Shown in pieces: positions 1 through 6,628 of a DNA stretch of 22,912 nt. The notes under the pieces were generated by a model. The model searched no databases. It had not been told where the DNA came from and worked only from the letters and a program-made list of their open reading frames with translations. The translations under genes were made by a program, and so were the position numbers. How positions within the stretch are numbered: the stretch's first letter is position 1; every line of letters begins with the position of its first letter. The stretch comes from a virus: IMG/VR virus record IMGVR_UViG_3300027325_000012, positions 1 to 22,912 of that record; one strand, given 5' to 3'.

Positions 1-427
1 GATTTGGATAGGTCTTACGACTGCCTAATTTCATATATGGCGTTTGGTCATCTACTTCGCCATCACCATCTAGATCAGCTAAACGTGGTGGTAAATCTGC
101 TTTACGTTTGCCTTCAGATACTTTGTCTAGCCAATTCATGGCTTCGTCATAATTCATCTGCATGGTTTCAGATATCGTTTGGGAGCGTATCGCATAGATT
201 TCTTTTATTACAATAGCCTTGAGATACTTTAAAAGCAACTTTGATCGTGCAGCACCTTCAGCAGCAAAAATCACGTCAGTATCATAATATTGAAATAAGG
301 CATTATGCATTACGTCAATGCTTTCTGCAATAATATCTTCAACCGTCAGCTCATCATCACCAACAATTAAATCAATGATTTGTATGGTTGATTTGGTCTT
401 TAATTCTTCTTTTGTTAAAAATGCCAT
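1..427 (-). CDS. DUF1320 family phage protein (Mu gp36-like), partial
   Basis: The frame opens with ATG (complement of 425-427) one base after the stop of the upstream 159-aa gene and stays open to the left edge, so the C-terminus is missing. About 142 residues are visible, beginning MAFLTKEELKT. The first part is acidic and helical (around DDELTVEDIIAESIDVM). A second helical part has the pattern AMNWLDKVSEGKRKADLPP, followed by an acidic DLDGDGEVDD stretch. This order matches the DUF1320 family typified by Mu gp36, found in the head-neck region of Mu-like phages. Mu gp36 has no fully settled role; a connector or neck function is the usual guess. It is the last visible gene of the leftward packaging operon, and portal and minor head genes would be expected further left. 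The family call comes from motif order only. Confidence 0.7.
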   Translation of the reverse strand, partial: MAFLTKEELKTKSTIQIIDLIVGDDELTVEDIIAESIDVMHNALFQYYDTDVIFAAEGAARSKLLLKYLKAIVIKEIYAIRSQTISETMQMNYDEAMNWLDKVSEGKRKADLPPRLADLDGDGEVDDQTPYMKLGSRKTYPN

Positions 428-428
428 A

Positions 429-908
429 TTAGTCCTGGTTAATTGTGATTTTACGTTTTTGATATTTAGGCTGAATCGTTCTGTAAATACGCGTGGTAAA
501 CGTACTTCTATAACTCATTATACCGTTTTGTGTAGCTTCCTCAGTCTCATCTTCGGTTTGTTGTAAGGGTTTAAATTGCTCACCTTTTAGAAACTGTAGT
601 TTATCTACGATAGCATCTTGCAGATCAATTTCTATTAATCCATGTTCTGGATCTGTGGTTCTATTATGCTGAGCCATCCAACCATCTATACAATACAGAA
701 TCACATCTACAGTTGCAATACTTTCTTGGTTATGCTCTGTCATGGTCTCATAGACAATATTATTAATACGGATTAATGCAGCTGTCCATAAATTGGGTTT
801 GGTGCTACCTTCAGAAAATTGCCCTCTAAAAAAGTCCACAAGCTCTAACTGAGGTATTGTAACCAATGCTTCTTTTACTGCAATAAATAACTCTTTTCGT
901 GGTGTCAT
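429..908 (-). CDS. Probable neck / tail-completion protein (159 aa)
   Basis: A 159-aa protein whose start codon overlaps the terminase large subunit stop by four bases (ATGA at 905-908), indicating translational coupling. It is mixed alpha/beta with no signal peptide or membrane segment. An N-terminal helix (about 1-20) is followed by a strand-rich core, then a distinctive RTTDPEHGLIEIDLQDAIVD segment, and it ends in a basic KYQKRKITINQD tail. Its size, acidic mid-region and place between TerL and the DUF1320 gene fit a tail terminator or head-tail joining protein such as Mu gp37 or lambda gpU-type proteins, but I do not recognise a definite family. The role is inferred from position. It is real coding sequence: it is tightly packed between two recognised genes and has no frame disruption. 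Confidence 0.6.
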   Translation of the reverse strand: MTPRKELFIAVKEALVTIPQLELVDFFRGQFSEGSTKPNLWTAALIRINNIVYETMTEHNQESIATVDVILYCIDGWMAQHNRTTDPEHGLIEIDLQDAIVDKLQFLKGEQFKPLQQTEDETEEATQNGIMSYRSTFTTRIYRTIQPKYQKRKITINQD

Positions 909-2458
909 ACTCTACGTCGTTTTTTCCGTTTGCCAATAAATGGACTTGGTGCTGCATCTACTTTAGAGTAGCCAAATAAGAGCCTACCTTTTCGCACACA
1001 TTGCTCCAGCACATCTAGGATATCATCTGGTGTTTTACATTTCTTTTCAAAGGCTAGGATATGATCTAGCGAATCATCCATATCCTTAGTATCGCGCAAG
1101 CGATCATCAAAGGTGATCATGCCTCTAAAAAATGCTCCAGTCAACGTGGCATCAATACGATCGTGCTTATCTCCAGAGGCATGATCTGGGAATGGAATAT
1201 CAACCGCATTATTTTCTTCACAGGCAATTAACCAGTCTGGTTCATAAACTGCCTTTTGTGCTGCTGTAGCATCATAAAACGATATAATACTCATCCCTTT
1301 GGCATTGTATTTTTGTTGCCACTCGTAATGCTTGGCCATAGCTTCTGTACGTGTACATTGTCTATTAAAAATCTCTAGCACGTGTGCATGGCCTTTCTCT
1401 ATAGACAGAACCGCTCCTGCTTTAAAATCTCCATCGTCGGTATAAGATAAATCCCAAAACGAGATTAAACCGTCGTGGATCTTATTGCCATGCGTGGTTT
1501 TAAACTTTATCCATTCCTCCTTAATGCGTTTGCCTTCCTCTACAGGATTATTAAAGTCCTCGCGTTGGCTGGTGTGGTAGTCATCGTTGTTAACGATTTC
1601 TATACATTCATCTTTAGTATAGCGTTCGTGCCAGGACGGATTAAAATCATCATCACACAAATTAATAGTTGAGATCTCGAAATTATCGGATTTCTTATGC
1701 TTATCGGCATAGCCTTCAATAATGCCTTTCTTTACAATAAAGTTATTTGGCATCACACGTCTAAAACGGCCACGTTGCCCAGCTTTACCCAAATCGCCTG
1801 TAAGCTTTCTTACATTCTCTTTAGTGAGCTCTATATTTTTAGCAGCTTTACGATCTTCCAAATCATCCATCGATGCAAAGTCTGGTCTGCGTCCATTATG
1901 GTTAAGTCCTCTAATCGGTTGGTTTAATCCTATGCCTTTAAAGTAGGTACCATCAGCACACTCAAAAATACCATCTGCCCAACCTCCATAACTCACTTGC
2001 TTACCAAAGTCTTTAATATACTTCTCATTGTTAGCCAACTGCACCTGTAAATTAGACAGCAGCTTCTTTGCCATATCTTCAGTACGGCCTAACAATACAC
2101 CAAAGTTTAATTCTTTATTTTGTTTGAGATGCGCTGTATTACCAACGTTGGTATGCATGGACTTTGCAGCACCTCTAAACCAACGCCTTTGCTGAATAAT
2201 CATAGGATTGGCAAAAACCGCTTCATAGCTCTCCTGGTGAAACCAAGAACTGGGAGCATCTGCAAAATCCTGACCTGAGTTAATACCAAAATAGAAGTCA
2301 AAGAACTCTACATAGTTTTCAGGTTTTAAAAGCCGTTTAATTCGTGCTTCCTGTTCCTCAGTAGTTTCACTAATGAGATTGGCAGCCGTTAATTTTTGTA
2401 TATGTTTAGAAAGCTCAAAATAACGTTCTTTTGCTTTCTTTAGATCCGTTTTAGTCAT
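905..2458 (-). CDS. terL: Terminase large subunit (ATPase-nuclease packaging motor)
   Basis: A 517-aa TerL that would drive DNA into the prohead through the portal and cut the concatemer or, in a Mu-like phage, the integrated copy. The N-terminal ATPase domain spans roughly residues 50-260. It has a deviant Walker A (RWFRGAAKSM, about 92-101) and a Walker B with catalytic acidic residues (DFASMDDLED, about 193-202). The C-terminal RNase H-like nuclease domain shows its expected acidic motifs in order: FWDLSYTDDGD (D336), ISFYDAT (D396) and KHDRID (D433/D436). A very basic tail (KRKKRRRV) ends the protein. Length is normal for the family. The start overlaps the small subunit gene by eight bases, and the stop overlaps the next gene by four. 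The nearest described relatives are probably the Mu gp28-type terminases of Bacteroidota prophages; the subfamily is an inference. Confidence 0.93.
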   Translation of the reverse strand: MTKTDLKKAKERYFELSKHIQKLTAANLISETTEEQEARIKRLLKPENYVEFFDFYFGINSGQDFADAPSSWFHQESYEAVFANPMIIQQRRWFRGAAKSMHTNVGNTAHLKQNKELNFGVLLGRTEDMAKKLLSNLQVQLANNEKYIKDFGKQVSYGGWADGIFECADGTYFKGIGLNQPIRGLNHNGRRPDFASMDDLEDRKAAKNIELTKENVRKLTGDLGKAGQRGRFRRVMPNNFIVKKGIIEGYADKHKKSDNFEISTINLCDDDFNPSWHERYTKDECIEIVNNDDYHTSQREDFNNPVEEGKRIKEEWIKFKTTHGNKIHDGLISFWDLSYTDDGDFKAGAVLSIEKGHAHVLEIFNRQCTRTEAMAKHYEWQQKYNAKGMSIISFYDATAAQKAVYEPDWLIACEENNAVDIPFPDHASGDKHDRIDATLTGAFFRGMITFDDRLRDTKDMDDSLDHILAFEKKCKTPDDILDVLEQCVRKGRLLFGYSKVDAAPSPFIGKRKKRRRV

Positions 2459-2933
2459 CTTGTAGCAGTTCGGTTATATAGGCATCAAACTGCACACGCA
2501 TTTCCTTTAAACTTTCTAAAATAGTCTCTCGTTTTTTACCTTTACTTTTAGCAGCTTTCTCAGTTTGAAACTCACAGAATCCATCAAAGCTCTCCATAGT
2601 ATAAACAGCAACTTTTCTATTGTCATTAATACGATCAAAGGCAGCAACGATTTTAGATATTGTGTCAGCCGTATAAGGTAGTTCCTCACCTTTTTGAATA
2701 GCCAAAGCACACTTCAACGTCATACGTCTAATGTTAGACGGTTTTAGTGTGGCCAATTCTTTCTCCTCTTCCCAATTGTCTGTATCGCGCCAATCGCGTA
2801 AGGTTTTTTCACCAACTTCAATGATTGCAGAAATATTAGACAAGGCAAAACCTTTAACAAACAATTGCCTGCCTTGGCTCATTTTATAATCGCGCTCAAT
2901 TGAGGTCATTCTGCCTCTTCTCTTTTTAGCCAT
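2451..2933 (-). CDS. terS: Terminase small subunit-like DNA-binding protein
   Basis: A 160-aa protein immediately before and overlapping terL. The N-terminus is highly basic (MAKKRRGRMTSIERDYK). A helix-turn-helix follows at about residues 20-52 (FVKGFALSNISAIIEVGEKT, then LRDWRDTDNWEEEK), which is the typical signature of phage terminase small subunits. These recognise the packaging site and load TerL. The C-terminal half is helical and charged (about 90-155) and probably mediates oligomerisation. Family length is usually 140-180 aa, so it appears complete. The start follows the preceding 95-aa gene by a single base. Mu gp27-like proteins hold the same place next to gp28. The role rests on the HTH pattern and the adjacency. 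Confidence 0.82.
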   Translation of the reverse strand: MAKKRRGRMTSIERDYKMSQGRQLFVKGFALSNISAIIEVGEKTLRDWRDTDNWEEEKELATLKPSNIRRMTLKCALAIQKGEELPYTADTISKIVAAFDRINDNRKVAVYTMESFDGFCEFQTEKAAKSKGKKRETILESLKEMRVQFDAYITELLQDD

Positions 2934-2934
2934 C

Positions 2935-3222
2935 CTATTTATAGTTACCGTCTATATTTAACTTACCATCACTGGTATAACTCACATTATTAATCTGCAT
3001 ACCATCGTACTGTAATTGCTTTTTAGTTTCAATTAGTAGCTCCGTATAAGCATCATCATTTAGCATCTCTTCAATACCAACACCCACTTCAGGGTGTGCT
3101 TTCCACTCACCCTTATTGCTTATAAGAATAAGTTTTTGGTTTTGTTCGTCAGATCTGCCAATAGCAAAGTCGCCATCGCTAATGATAATATCATTATTGG
3201 CGTCTAAAAGTATTTCTGTCAT
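2935..3222 (-). CDS. GPW/gp25-like baseplate wedge protein (Mu gp46-like)
   Basis: A 95-aa protein. The pattern DGDFAIGRSDEQNQKLILIS, then NKGEWKAHPEVGVGIEEMLND, is characteristic of the small gp25/gpW/Mu gp46-type wedge proteins. In these the sequence before and after the conserved glycine and proline gives the lysozyme-like gp25 fold; similar Bacteroidota proteins are sometimes mislabelled as oxidase. In contractile tails this protein joins the sheath to the baseplate wedge. It is the first gene of the leftward operon, one base before the terminase small subunit, and starts at the edge of the divergent promoter region. Its location is odd: all other tail and baseplate genes are on the plus strand 3-20 kb away. 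The family call is fairly good; the structural role is by homology only. Confidence 0.7.
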   Translation of the reverse strand: MTEILLDANNDIIISDGDFAIGRSDEQNQKLILISNKGEWKAHPEVGVGIEEMLNDDAYTELLIETKKQLQYDGMQINNVSYTSDGKLNIDGNYK

Positions 3223-3410
3223 ACAGACAAAACTAAACCCTTATTAAATATCTTTTAAATATTTAATCGACACGTGTAGAGTGATTTACAAGGGTTGATT
3301 AAAGTAATGCAACAATCGATAATGCATTTTTTTTAGCAAGGTTTTTATCTCAAATTTGTCACCTATTCAGAAATGAATCAATAACTATTATCGCTATGCT
3401 TAGATATTAA
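3223..3410. promoter_or_regulatory. Divergent intergenic region between packaging and late operons
   Basis: 188 bp of AT-rich DNA between the starts of two diverging operons, so promoters in both directions are expected here. It contains a perfect 9-bp inverted repeat ATTAAATAT / ATATTTAAT (3243-3251 and 3259-3267, 7-bp spacer), then a CACGTG palindrome (3271-3276) and an eight-T run (3327-3334). On the minus strand TAGTTTTG lies just before the 3222 start and matches the Bacteroidota -7 consensus TAnnTTTG, but it has no well-spaced TTG at -33 and would give an almost leaderless mRNA. No convincing plus-strand promoter was found. The inverted repeat is a candidate operator for a phage late regulator. 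Confidence 0.5.
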
Positions 3411-4394
3411 ATGACACACACATTCGTCGTAAATACAGAAAATGTAAATGAATACGGTTACCGTATTTTAACTGATGGTATAGATACCGATCAGTTTATG
3501 CGTAACCCTGTGGTGTTGTATTACCATGAGCGTGCGAGGCATCCAAAACAAGTTGTAGGTCGTGTTTTAAAGCTTTACAAAAAAGACAATGATCTGCTTG
3601 CAGATGTTGAATTTGATGTTGAAGATGAATATGCTGCGGAATTAGCAGGAAAAGTAGAGCGTGGCTATATAAGAATGTGCTCTTTACAGGCTGACGTTAT
3701 TGAGTCTTCAACTGATGCCAAATTACTATTACCAGGACAAACATTAGAAACGGTTACTAAGTGTAAACTCGTTGAAATATCAATAGTAGATATAGGTGGT
3801 AATGGAGATGCTTTAAAATTATCACGCGATGGCCAACCAATTCAACTAAAGAAAATCGAATTAAATAAAAAAGAAGATATGAGTTTTAAAACTATTGCAC
3901 TGGCTCTAGCAATGACAGAGAGTGCTACAGAAGCTGAAGTATTAGCAAAAGTAAATACGTTGACATTAGCAAAAGAAGCTGCTGATGCAAAAGTGATTGC
4001 ACTTACTCAAGAGATTAAAGACATCCAGGTGCAAGATGCTGAGATCTTGATTGATAAAGCCGTTGCACTTGGTTTGTTTCCAGAAGCTTTAAAAGCATCT
4101 CAATTAGCTGCTTTTGATAAAGACTATAATGGCCAAAAAGCCATGTTGTCTAAAATGGTTACAGACAAAGAAGCTGAGGCAGGTGTAGATGGTAAGCAAG
4201 AAACGCTTAAGGAAATCGCTTTAGCTGGTAAAGGTCAAAAACCAAATACAACATCTGCAACTGGTGAGAACTCTTTTGATTACTTACAGAAGCATAACGT
4301 TGTTGAGTTAAGACGTTTGCAAAAAGACGAACCAACAAAGTACGCTGAGTTAGCTAAAGGCTATGCTGAAGGCGTGCGTTACGTTAAGGCATAA
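3411..4394 (+). CDS. Prohead protease (HK97/S78-like) with C-terminal scaffold domain
   Basis: A 327-aa fusion of a capsid maturation serine protease and a scaffold-like tail. In the protease part (about 1-150), NPVVLYYHERARH carries the candidate catalytic histidine (H39), GYIRMCSLQADV the candidate nucleophile serine (S91), and the strand LVEISIVD the third-site acidic residue (E122). These are spaced as in HK97 gp4-type S78 proteases. Residues about 160-327 are Ala/Lys/Glu-rich and helical (for example TESATEAEVLAKVNTLTLAK), as expected of a scaffold that is digested during maturation. An internal in-frame ATG (codon 157, position 3879) after an A/G-rich stretch could make scaffold alone. 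It is the first gene of the plus-strand late operon and lies directly before the major capsid gene. Well supported. Confidence 0.87.
   Translation: MTHTFVVNTENVNEYGYRILTDGIDTDQFMRNPVVLYYHERARHPKQVVGRVLKLYKKDNDLLADVEFDVEDEYAAELAGKVERGYIRMCSLQADVIESSTDAKLLLPGQTLETVTKCKLVEISIVDIGGNGDALKLSRDGQPIQLKKIELNKKEDMSFKTIALALAMTESATEAEVLAKVNTLTLAKEAADAKVIALTQEIKDIQVQDAEILIDKAVALGLFPEALKASQLAAFDKDYNGQKAMLSKMVTDKEAEAGVDGKQETLKEIALAGKGQKPNTTSATGENSFDYLQKHNVVELRRLQKDEPTKYAELAKGYAEGVRYVKA
3879..4394 (+). other. Possible nested in-frame scaffold reading frame
   Basis: An ATG at codon 157 of the protease gene (protein start MSFKTIALALAM) is preceded by AAAAAAGAAGAT, a purine-rich leader suitable for initiation. 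It lies at the junction between the protease domain and the helical scaffold-like region. Initiation here would give a 171-aa scaffold protein sharing the C-terminus of the full product, the arrangement known for Mu I/Z and lambda C/Nu3. This is inference from ATG position and domain boundary. Confidence 0.35.
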
Positions 4395-4426
4395 TTAATA
4401 AGTATATAATTTAAACCAAGTATAAA

Positions 4427-5275
4427 ATGGCAGGATTGCAAAAGGAAGTATGGGTTGCTGGTATTAAGGAGAACCCTATCCCAGATCATTCATTCGTTAT
4501 GGCATCTACCGACATGTCGGAGTATGTTGAGAATAACAAATTACATTTAGCTGAAGCTGGTATTGAGCCAGACGTGCATGAGGATTATTTTAGTGGGAAT
4601 GAAGATCCTTTGCCTGTAGCAGCTATTACAGACATTCCTAATGAAGTGGTTTTAAAAACCTACTCTACAGACCAGACGCGTCATAGAGATCTTCAGGAAG
4701 TAGAGTTGCAGTATAACAAGCGTATGTCTGTTATTGGACGTCACAGAACGTCTTTAGCTAAAAACATTGGTCAACGTGCGTCTTATGCATGGACTCCAAG
4801 TGCAACTGATGCATTTAATAAGTTAACCATTTTAGGTGCTAACGATAGTTTTATCGATGCAGTTATCGATTTAGAAGCCTTCTTTGGTGAGTTAGATATC
4901 GATGGCCAAATAAACATTTGTTTAGATCCTAAGCACATGGCGATGATCCGTAAAGAGGATTACAAGCTGTACAAAATGATTAAGAGCGAAAAAGGTACAG
5001 ATCTTTACAGCTTTAAAATCTTTGGCTACAGCAAAAACCCATTGTTTACAGATGCTGGTGTTAAAAAACCATTCGGTTCTGTAGTAGAAGCTGGTGACAA
5101 ACGTTGCTCATTTGTTTGGGTTACTGAAGAGGTATTTAGATGCTTTGGTGAGGTAAAGATGTATGAGACTTTAAACGACTCAGGCTTACAAGCAGACGTC
5201 TTATCTTTTGCACAACGTGCATTAGTAGGTAAAATTAGAGCTAACAATCCTAAGTATTTAGGAGCAATCGTATAG
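4427..5275 (+). CDS. Major capsid protein (HK97-fold, Mu-like type)
   Basis: A 282-aa protein between the protease/scaffold gene and a small head gene, the usual place for the major capsid protein. It has no signal peptide. An acidic N-terminal arm is followed by a long central helix with regular charged residues (DLQEVELQYNKRMSVIGRH), as in the spine helix of HK97-fold capsids. Strand-rich regions follow, and near the C-terminus is the segment ADVLSFAQRALVGKIRANNP, typical of a P-loop/A-domain end. Length is short to normal for a capsid protein lacking an N-terminal delta domain, which fits the separate scaffold upstream. The call rests mainly on gene order and general composition, supported by resemblance to Mu-like Bacteroidota capsids. 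Confidence 0.82.
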   Translation: MAGLQKEVWVAGIKENPIPDHSFVMASTDMSEYVENNKLHLAEAGIEPDVHEDYFSGNEDPLPVAAITDIPNEVVLKTYSTDQTRHRDLQEVELQYNKRMSVIGRHRTSLAKNIGQRASYAWTPSATDAFNKLTILGANDSFIDAVIDLEAFFGELDIDGQINICLDPKHMAMIRKEDYKLYKMIKSEKGTDLYSFKIFGYSKNPLFTDAGVKKPFGSVVEAGDKRCSFVWVTEEVFRCFGEVKMYETLNDSGLQADVLSFAQRALVGKIRANNPKYLGAIV

Positions 5276-5280
5276 AAATT

Positions 5281-5661
5281 ATGGCAAAGAAAACACAAGC
5301 TGAGAAGGCTCAGGCCTATCTCGCAAAACACCCAAAATTAGCTGAAGTATTTGGCACATCTGATGGGTTCAACTTTGAGAAAGTGCAAGATGCTTTAGGG
5401 CATAGTACCACTTTAGAGAAAAAAGGAATTGAAGTCTTTAAAAGAGATGGAAAAACGGAAACTTTAGATACCTCTAAAGATGAAACTCCACAGTCTAAGT
5501 TCTTAAAGCAGAATGTAAAGCAGATCAATGAAGCTTTACCATCTATTACAGATGTAAAAGCTTTAGAAGGGTATTTAGCTGCTGAGAAAACCGTAACAGT
5601 TCCTAGAGCTACAGCAATTACAGCTATAGAAGCACGTATTGCTGAGTTAGCAAATAAATAG
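5281..5661 (+). CDS. Small head-associated protein of unknown function (126 aa)
   Basis: A 126-aa hydrophilic protein starting five bases after the capsid stop. It is Lys- and Ala-rich at the N-terminus (MAKKTQAEKAQAYLAKHP). A short domain at about residues 20-60 contains FGTSDGFNFEKVQDAL and IEVFKRDG. A helical C-terminal part (about 75-125) contains LPSITDVKALEGYLAAEK and ends ARIAELANK. There is no membrane segment. Its place directly after the major capsid gene suggests a decoration, head-completion or capsid-assembly protein. I do not recognise a family, so no specific role is claimed. A hairpin follows the stop codon. Confidence 0.6.
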   Translation: MAKKTQAEKAQAYLAKHPKLAEVFGTSDGFNFEKVQDALGHSTTLEKKGIEVFKRDGKTETLDTSKDETPQSKFLKQNVKQINEALPSITDVKALEGYLAAEKTVTVPRATAITAIEARIAELANK

Positions 5662-5670
5662 TATAACTAG

Positions 5671-5698
5671 GCTGGCTAACGTATTGCACGTAGCCAGC
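5671..5698 (+). terminator. Hairpin between head gene and endolysin gene
   Basis: GCTGGCT pairs with AGCCAGC, and inside it ACGT pairs with ACGT after a one-base bulge, with an ATTGC loop. The stem is stable and GC-rich for this AT-rich sequence, but no T-run follows, so it may be an attenuator or RNA processing/stability element, not a full terminator. It lies in the 51-bp gap before the endolysin start; an AAGGA motif lies five bases before that ATG. Confidence 0.45.
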
Positions 5699-5712
5699 TC
5701 CTTTAAGGACTA

Positions 5713-6156
5713 ATGAGTAGAACTAAAATATTAGATGTTGCCCTTTCTGAATTTGGTATCGCTGAGATAGCAGGTGCAAAAGACAATCCTAGAGTTTTAC
5801 AATATTTTGATGATACTGGTTTTAATGGCAAAGCTCTAAAGGATGAGACGTCCTGGTGTAGTGCCTTTATAAATTGGGTAGCCTTAGAAGCTGATGCACT
5901 TACAAGTGGTAAACTCACTGCTAGAAGCTGGCTAAATGTAGGTGAAGCTGTTGAGACACCAACTAAAGGAGATGTTGTTATTTTTTGGCGCGAAAGTCGT
6001 AAAAGCTGGAAAGGCCATGTTGGTATTTTCATTAGAGAAACACCAAGTTGGGTTTATGTTTTAGGAGGCAACCAAAATAACCGTGTTTGCATTCAGGCTT
6101 ATAGAAAAAAAAGGGTTTTAGGTTATAGAGATATTACCAAAAACCAAAGGGATTAA
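5713..6156 (+). CDS. Endolysin-like cysteine peptidase (TIGR02594/CHAP-type)
   Basis: A 147-aa protein of the NlpC/P60-CHAP-like class that cleaves peptidoglycan peptide bonds. The candidate catalytic triad is visible in order: Cys49 in ETSWCSAFINW, His102 in WKGHVGIF, and a polar third residue Asn120 or nearby in LGGNQNNRV. The starting segment KILDVALSEFGIAEI and the motif PTKGDVVIFWRE are typical of the TIGR02594 family common in phages of Bacteroidota. There is no signal peptide, so it would need a holin or would act during entry; the neighbouring 6248 gene encodes a membrane protein. The start is supported by AAGGA five bases upstream, unusual for this host group. It is probably the lysis enzyme, though a virion-associated role is possible because it sits among head and tail genes. 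Confidence 0.85.
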   Translation: MSRTKILDVALSEFGIAEIAGAKDNPRVLQYFDDTGFNGKALKDETSWCSAFINWVALEADALTSGKLTARSWLNVGEAVETPTKGDVVIFWRESRKSWKGHVGIFIRETPSWVYVLGGNQNNRVCIQAYRKKRVLGYRDITKNQRD

Positions 6157-6187
6157 TAACATTTACAATGCGTTTTTTCTTGTTAGT

Positions 6188-6231
6188 TTTTTTCGACTTC
6201 CTGCTGTGTAAACGGCAGGTTGTTGAAAAAA
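6188..6231 (+). promoter_or_regulatory. Long RNA hairpin before the spanin-like gene
   Basis: An 8-bp stem (CCTGCTGT / ACGGCAGG, one G-T pair, GTAA loop, 6200-6219) sits on a further 10-bp stem (TTTTTTCGAC, 6188-6197, with GTTGAAAAAA, 6222-6231), separated by a TT/TT internal loop. The hairpin fills most of the 91-bp gap. With the T-run on its 5' side it is not a classic plus-strand terminator, so a leader, processing or attenuation role is more likely. No gene was seen in the gap. Confidence 0.5.
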
Positions 6232-6247
6232 TTAAAGAGTAGATAGT

Positions 6248-6622
6248 ATGACAGTTAATTATAAGAATCTTGCAGAAAATCTAATCATTGTGATTGTAAG
6301 TGCCTTATTAGGAGCTGGCATAGCCTACTACGCTAGTACTAGAGCAAACGAGGAAACCATTGCCTTATTAACACCAACCATACGAGAGGCCATCGCTAGA
6401 GAAACGACCTCTATTAAAAATGAGATTACGCACGATATTAAGGTGGAGATAGATAAGATTAAGAAATCAGATTCTATTAACATCATTATAGATCAGAAAC
6501 CAAAAACAACGCAGAAACCAAAAAACAAAATCACCATTAAAAAGGATAGTGCAGCACCACCACCAGAAGAGAAAAAACGCAGTTGGTTAGGTCGCCTTTT
6601 TAAAGGTAAAAAAGATAACTAA
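6248..6622 (+). CDS. Small membrane protein, spanin/holin-accessory candidate (124 aa)
   Basis: A 124-aa protein with one N-terminal transmembrane helix (about 11-29: NLIIVIVSALLGAGIAYYAS) followed by a charged, predicted helical/coiled stretch (about 33-75: repeated EE, REAI, KNEI, KVEIDKIKK). A Lys/Pro-rich linker (QKPKTTQKPKNK, PPPEEKK) follows, then a basic amphipathic C-terminus (RSWLGRLFKGKK). The pattern resembles an Rz-like inner-membrane spanin, and it sits right after the endolysin gene, so a lysis accessory role is plausible. No family was recognised by sequence. The start is seven bases after a stable hairpin and there is only a six-base gap to the sheath gene. Alternatives are a holin or an unrelated membrane-bound tail assembly factor. 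Confidence 0.6.
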   Translation: MTVNYKNLAENLIIVIVSALLGAGIAYYASTRANEETIALLTPTIREAIARETTSIKNEITHDIKVEIDKIKKSDSINIIIDQKPKTTQKPKNKITIKKDSAAPPPEEKKRSWLGRLFKGKKDN

Positions 6623-6628
6623 AAAATT

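Noticed and set aside
5671-5709. Full rho-independent terminator before the endolysin gene
   Set aside because: The hairpin is good but no T-run follows, and the next sequence is an AAGGA ribosome-binding-like motif; kept only as a hairpin of uncertain role.
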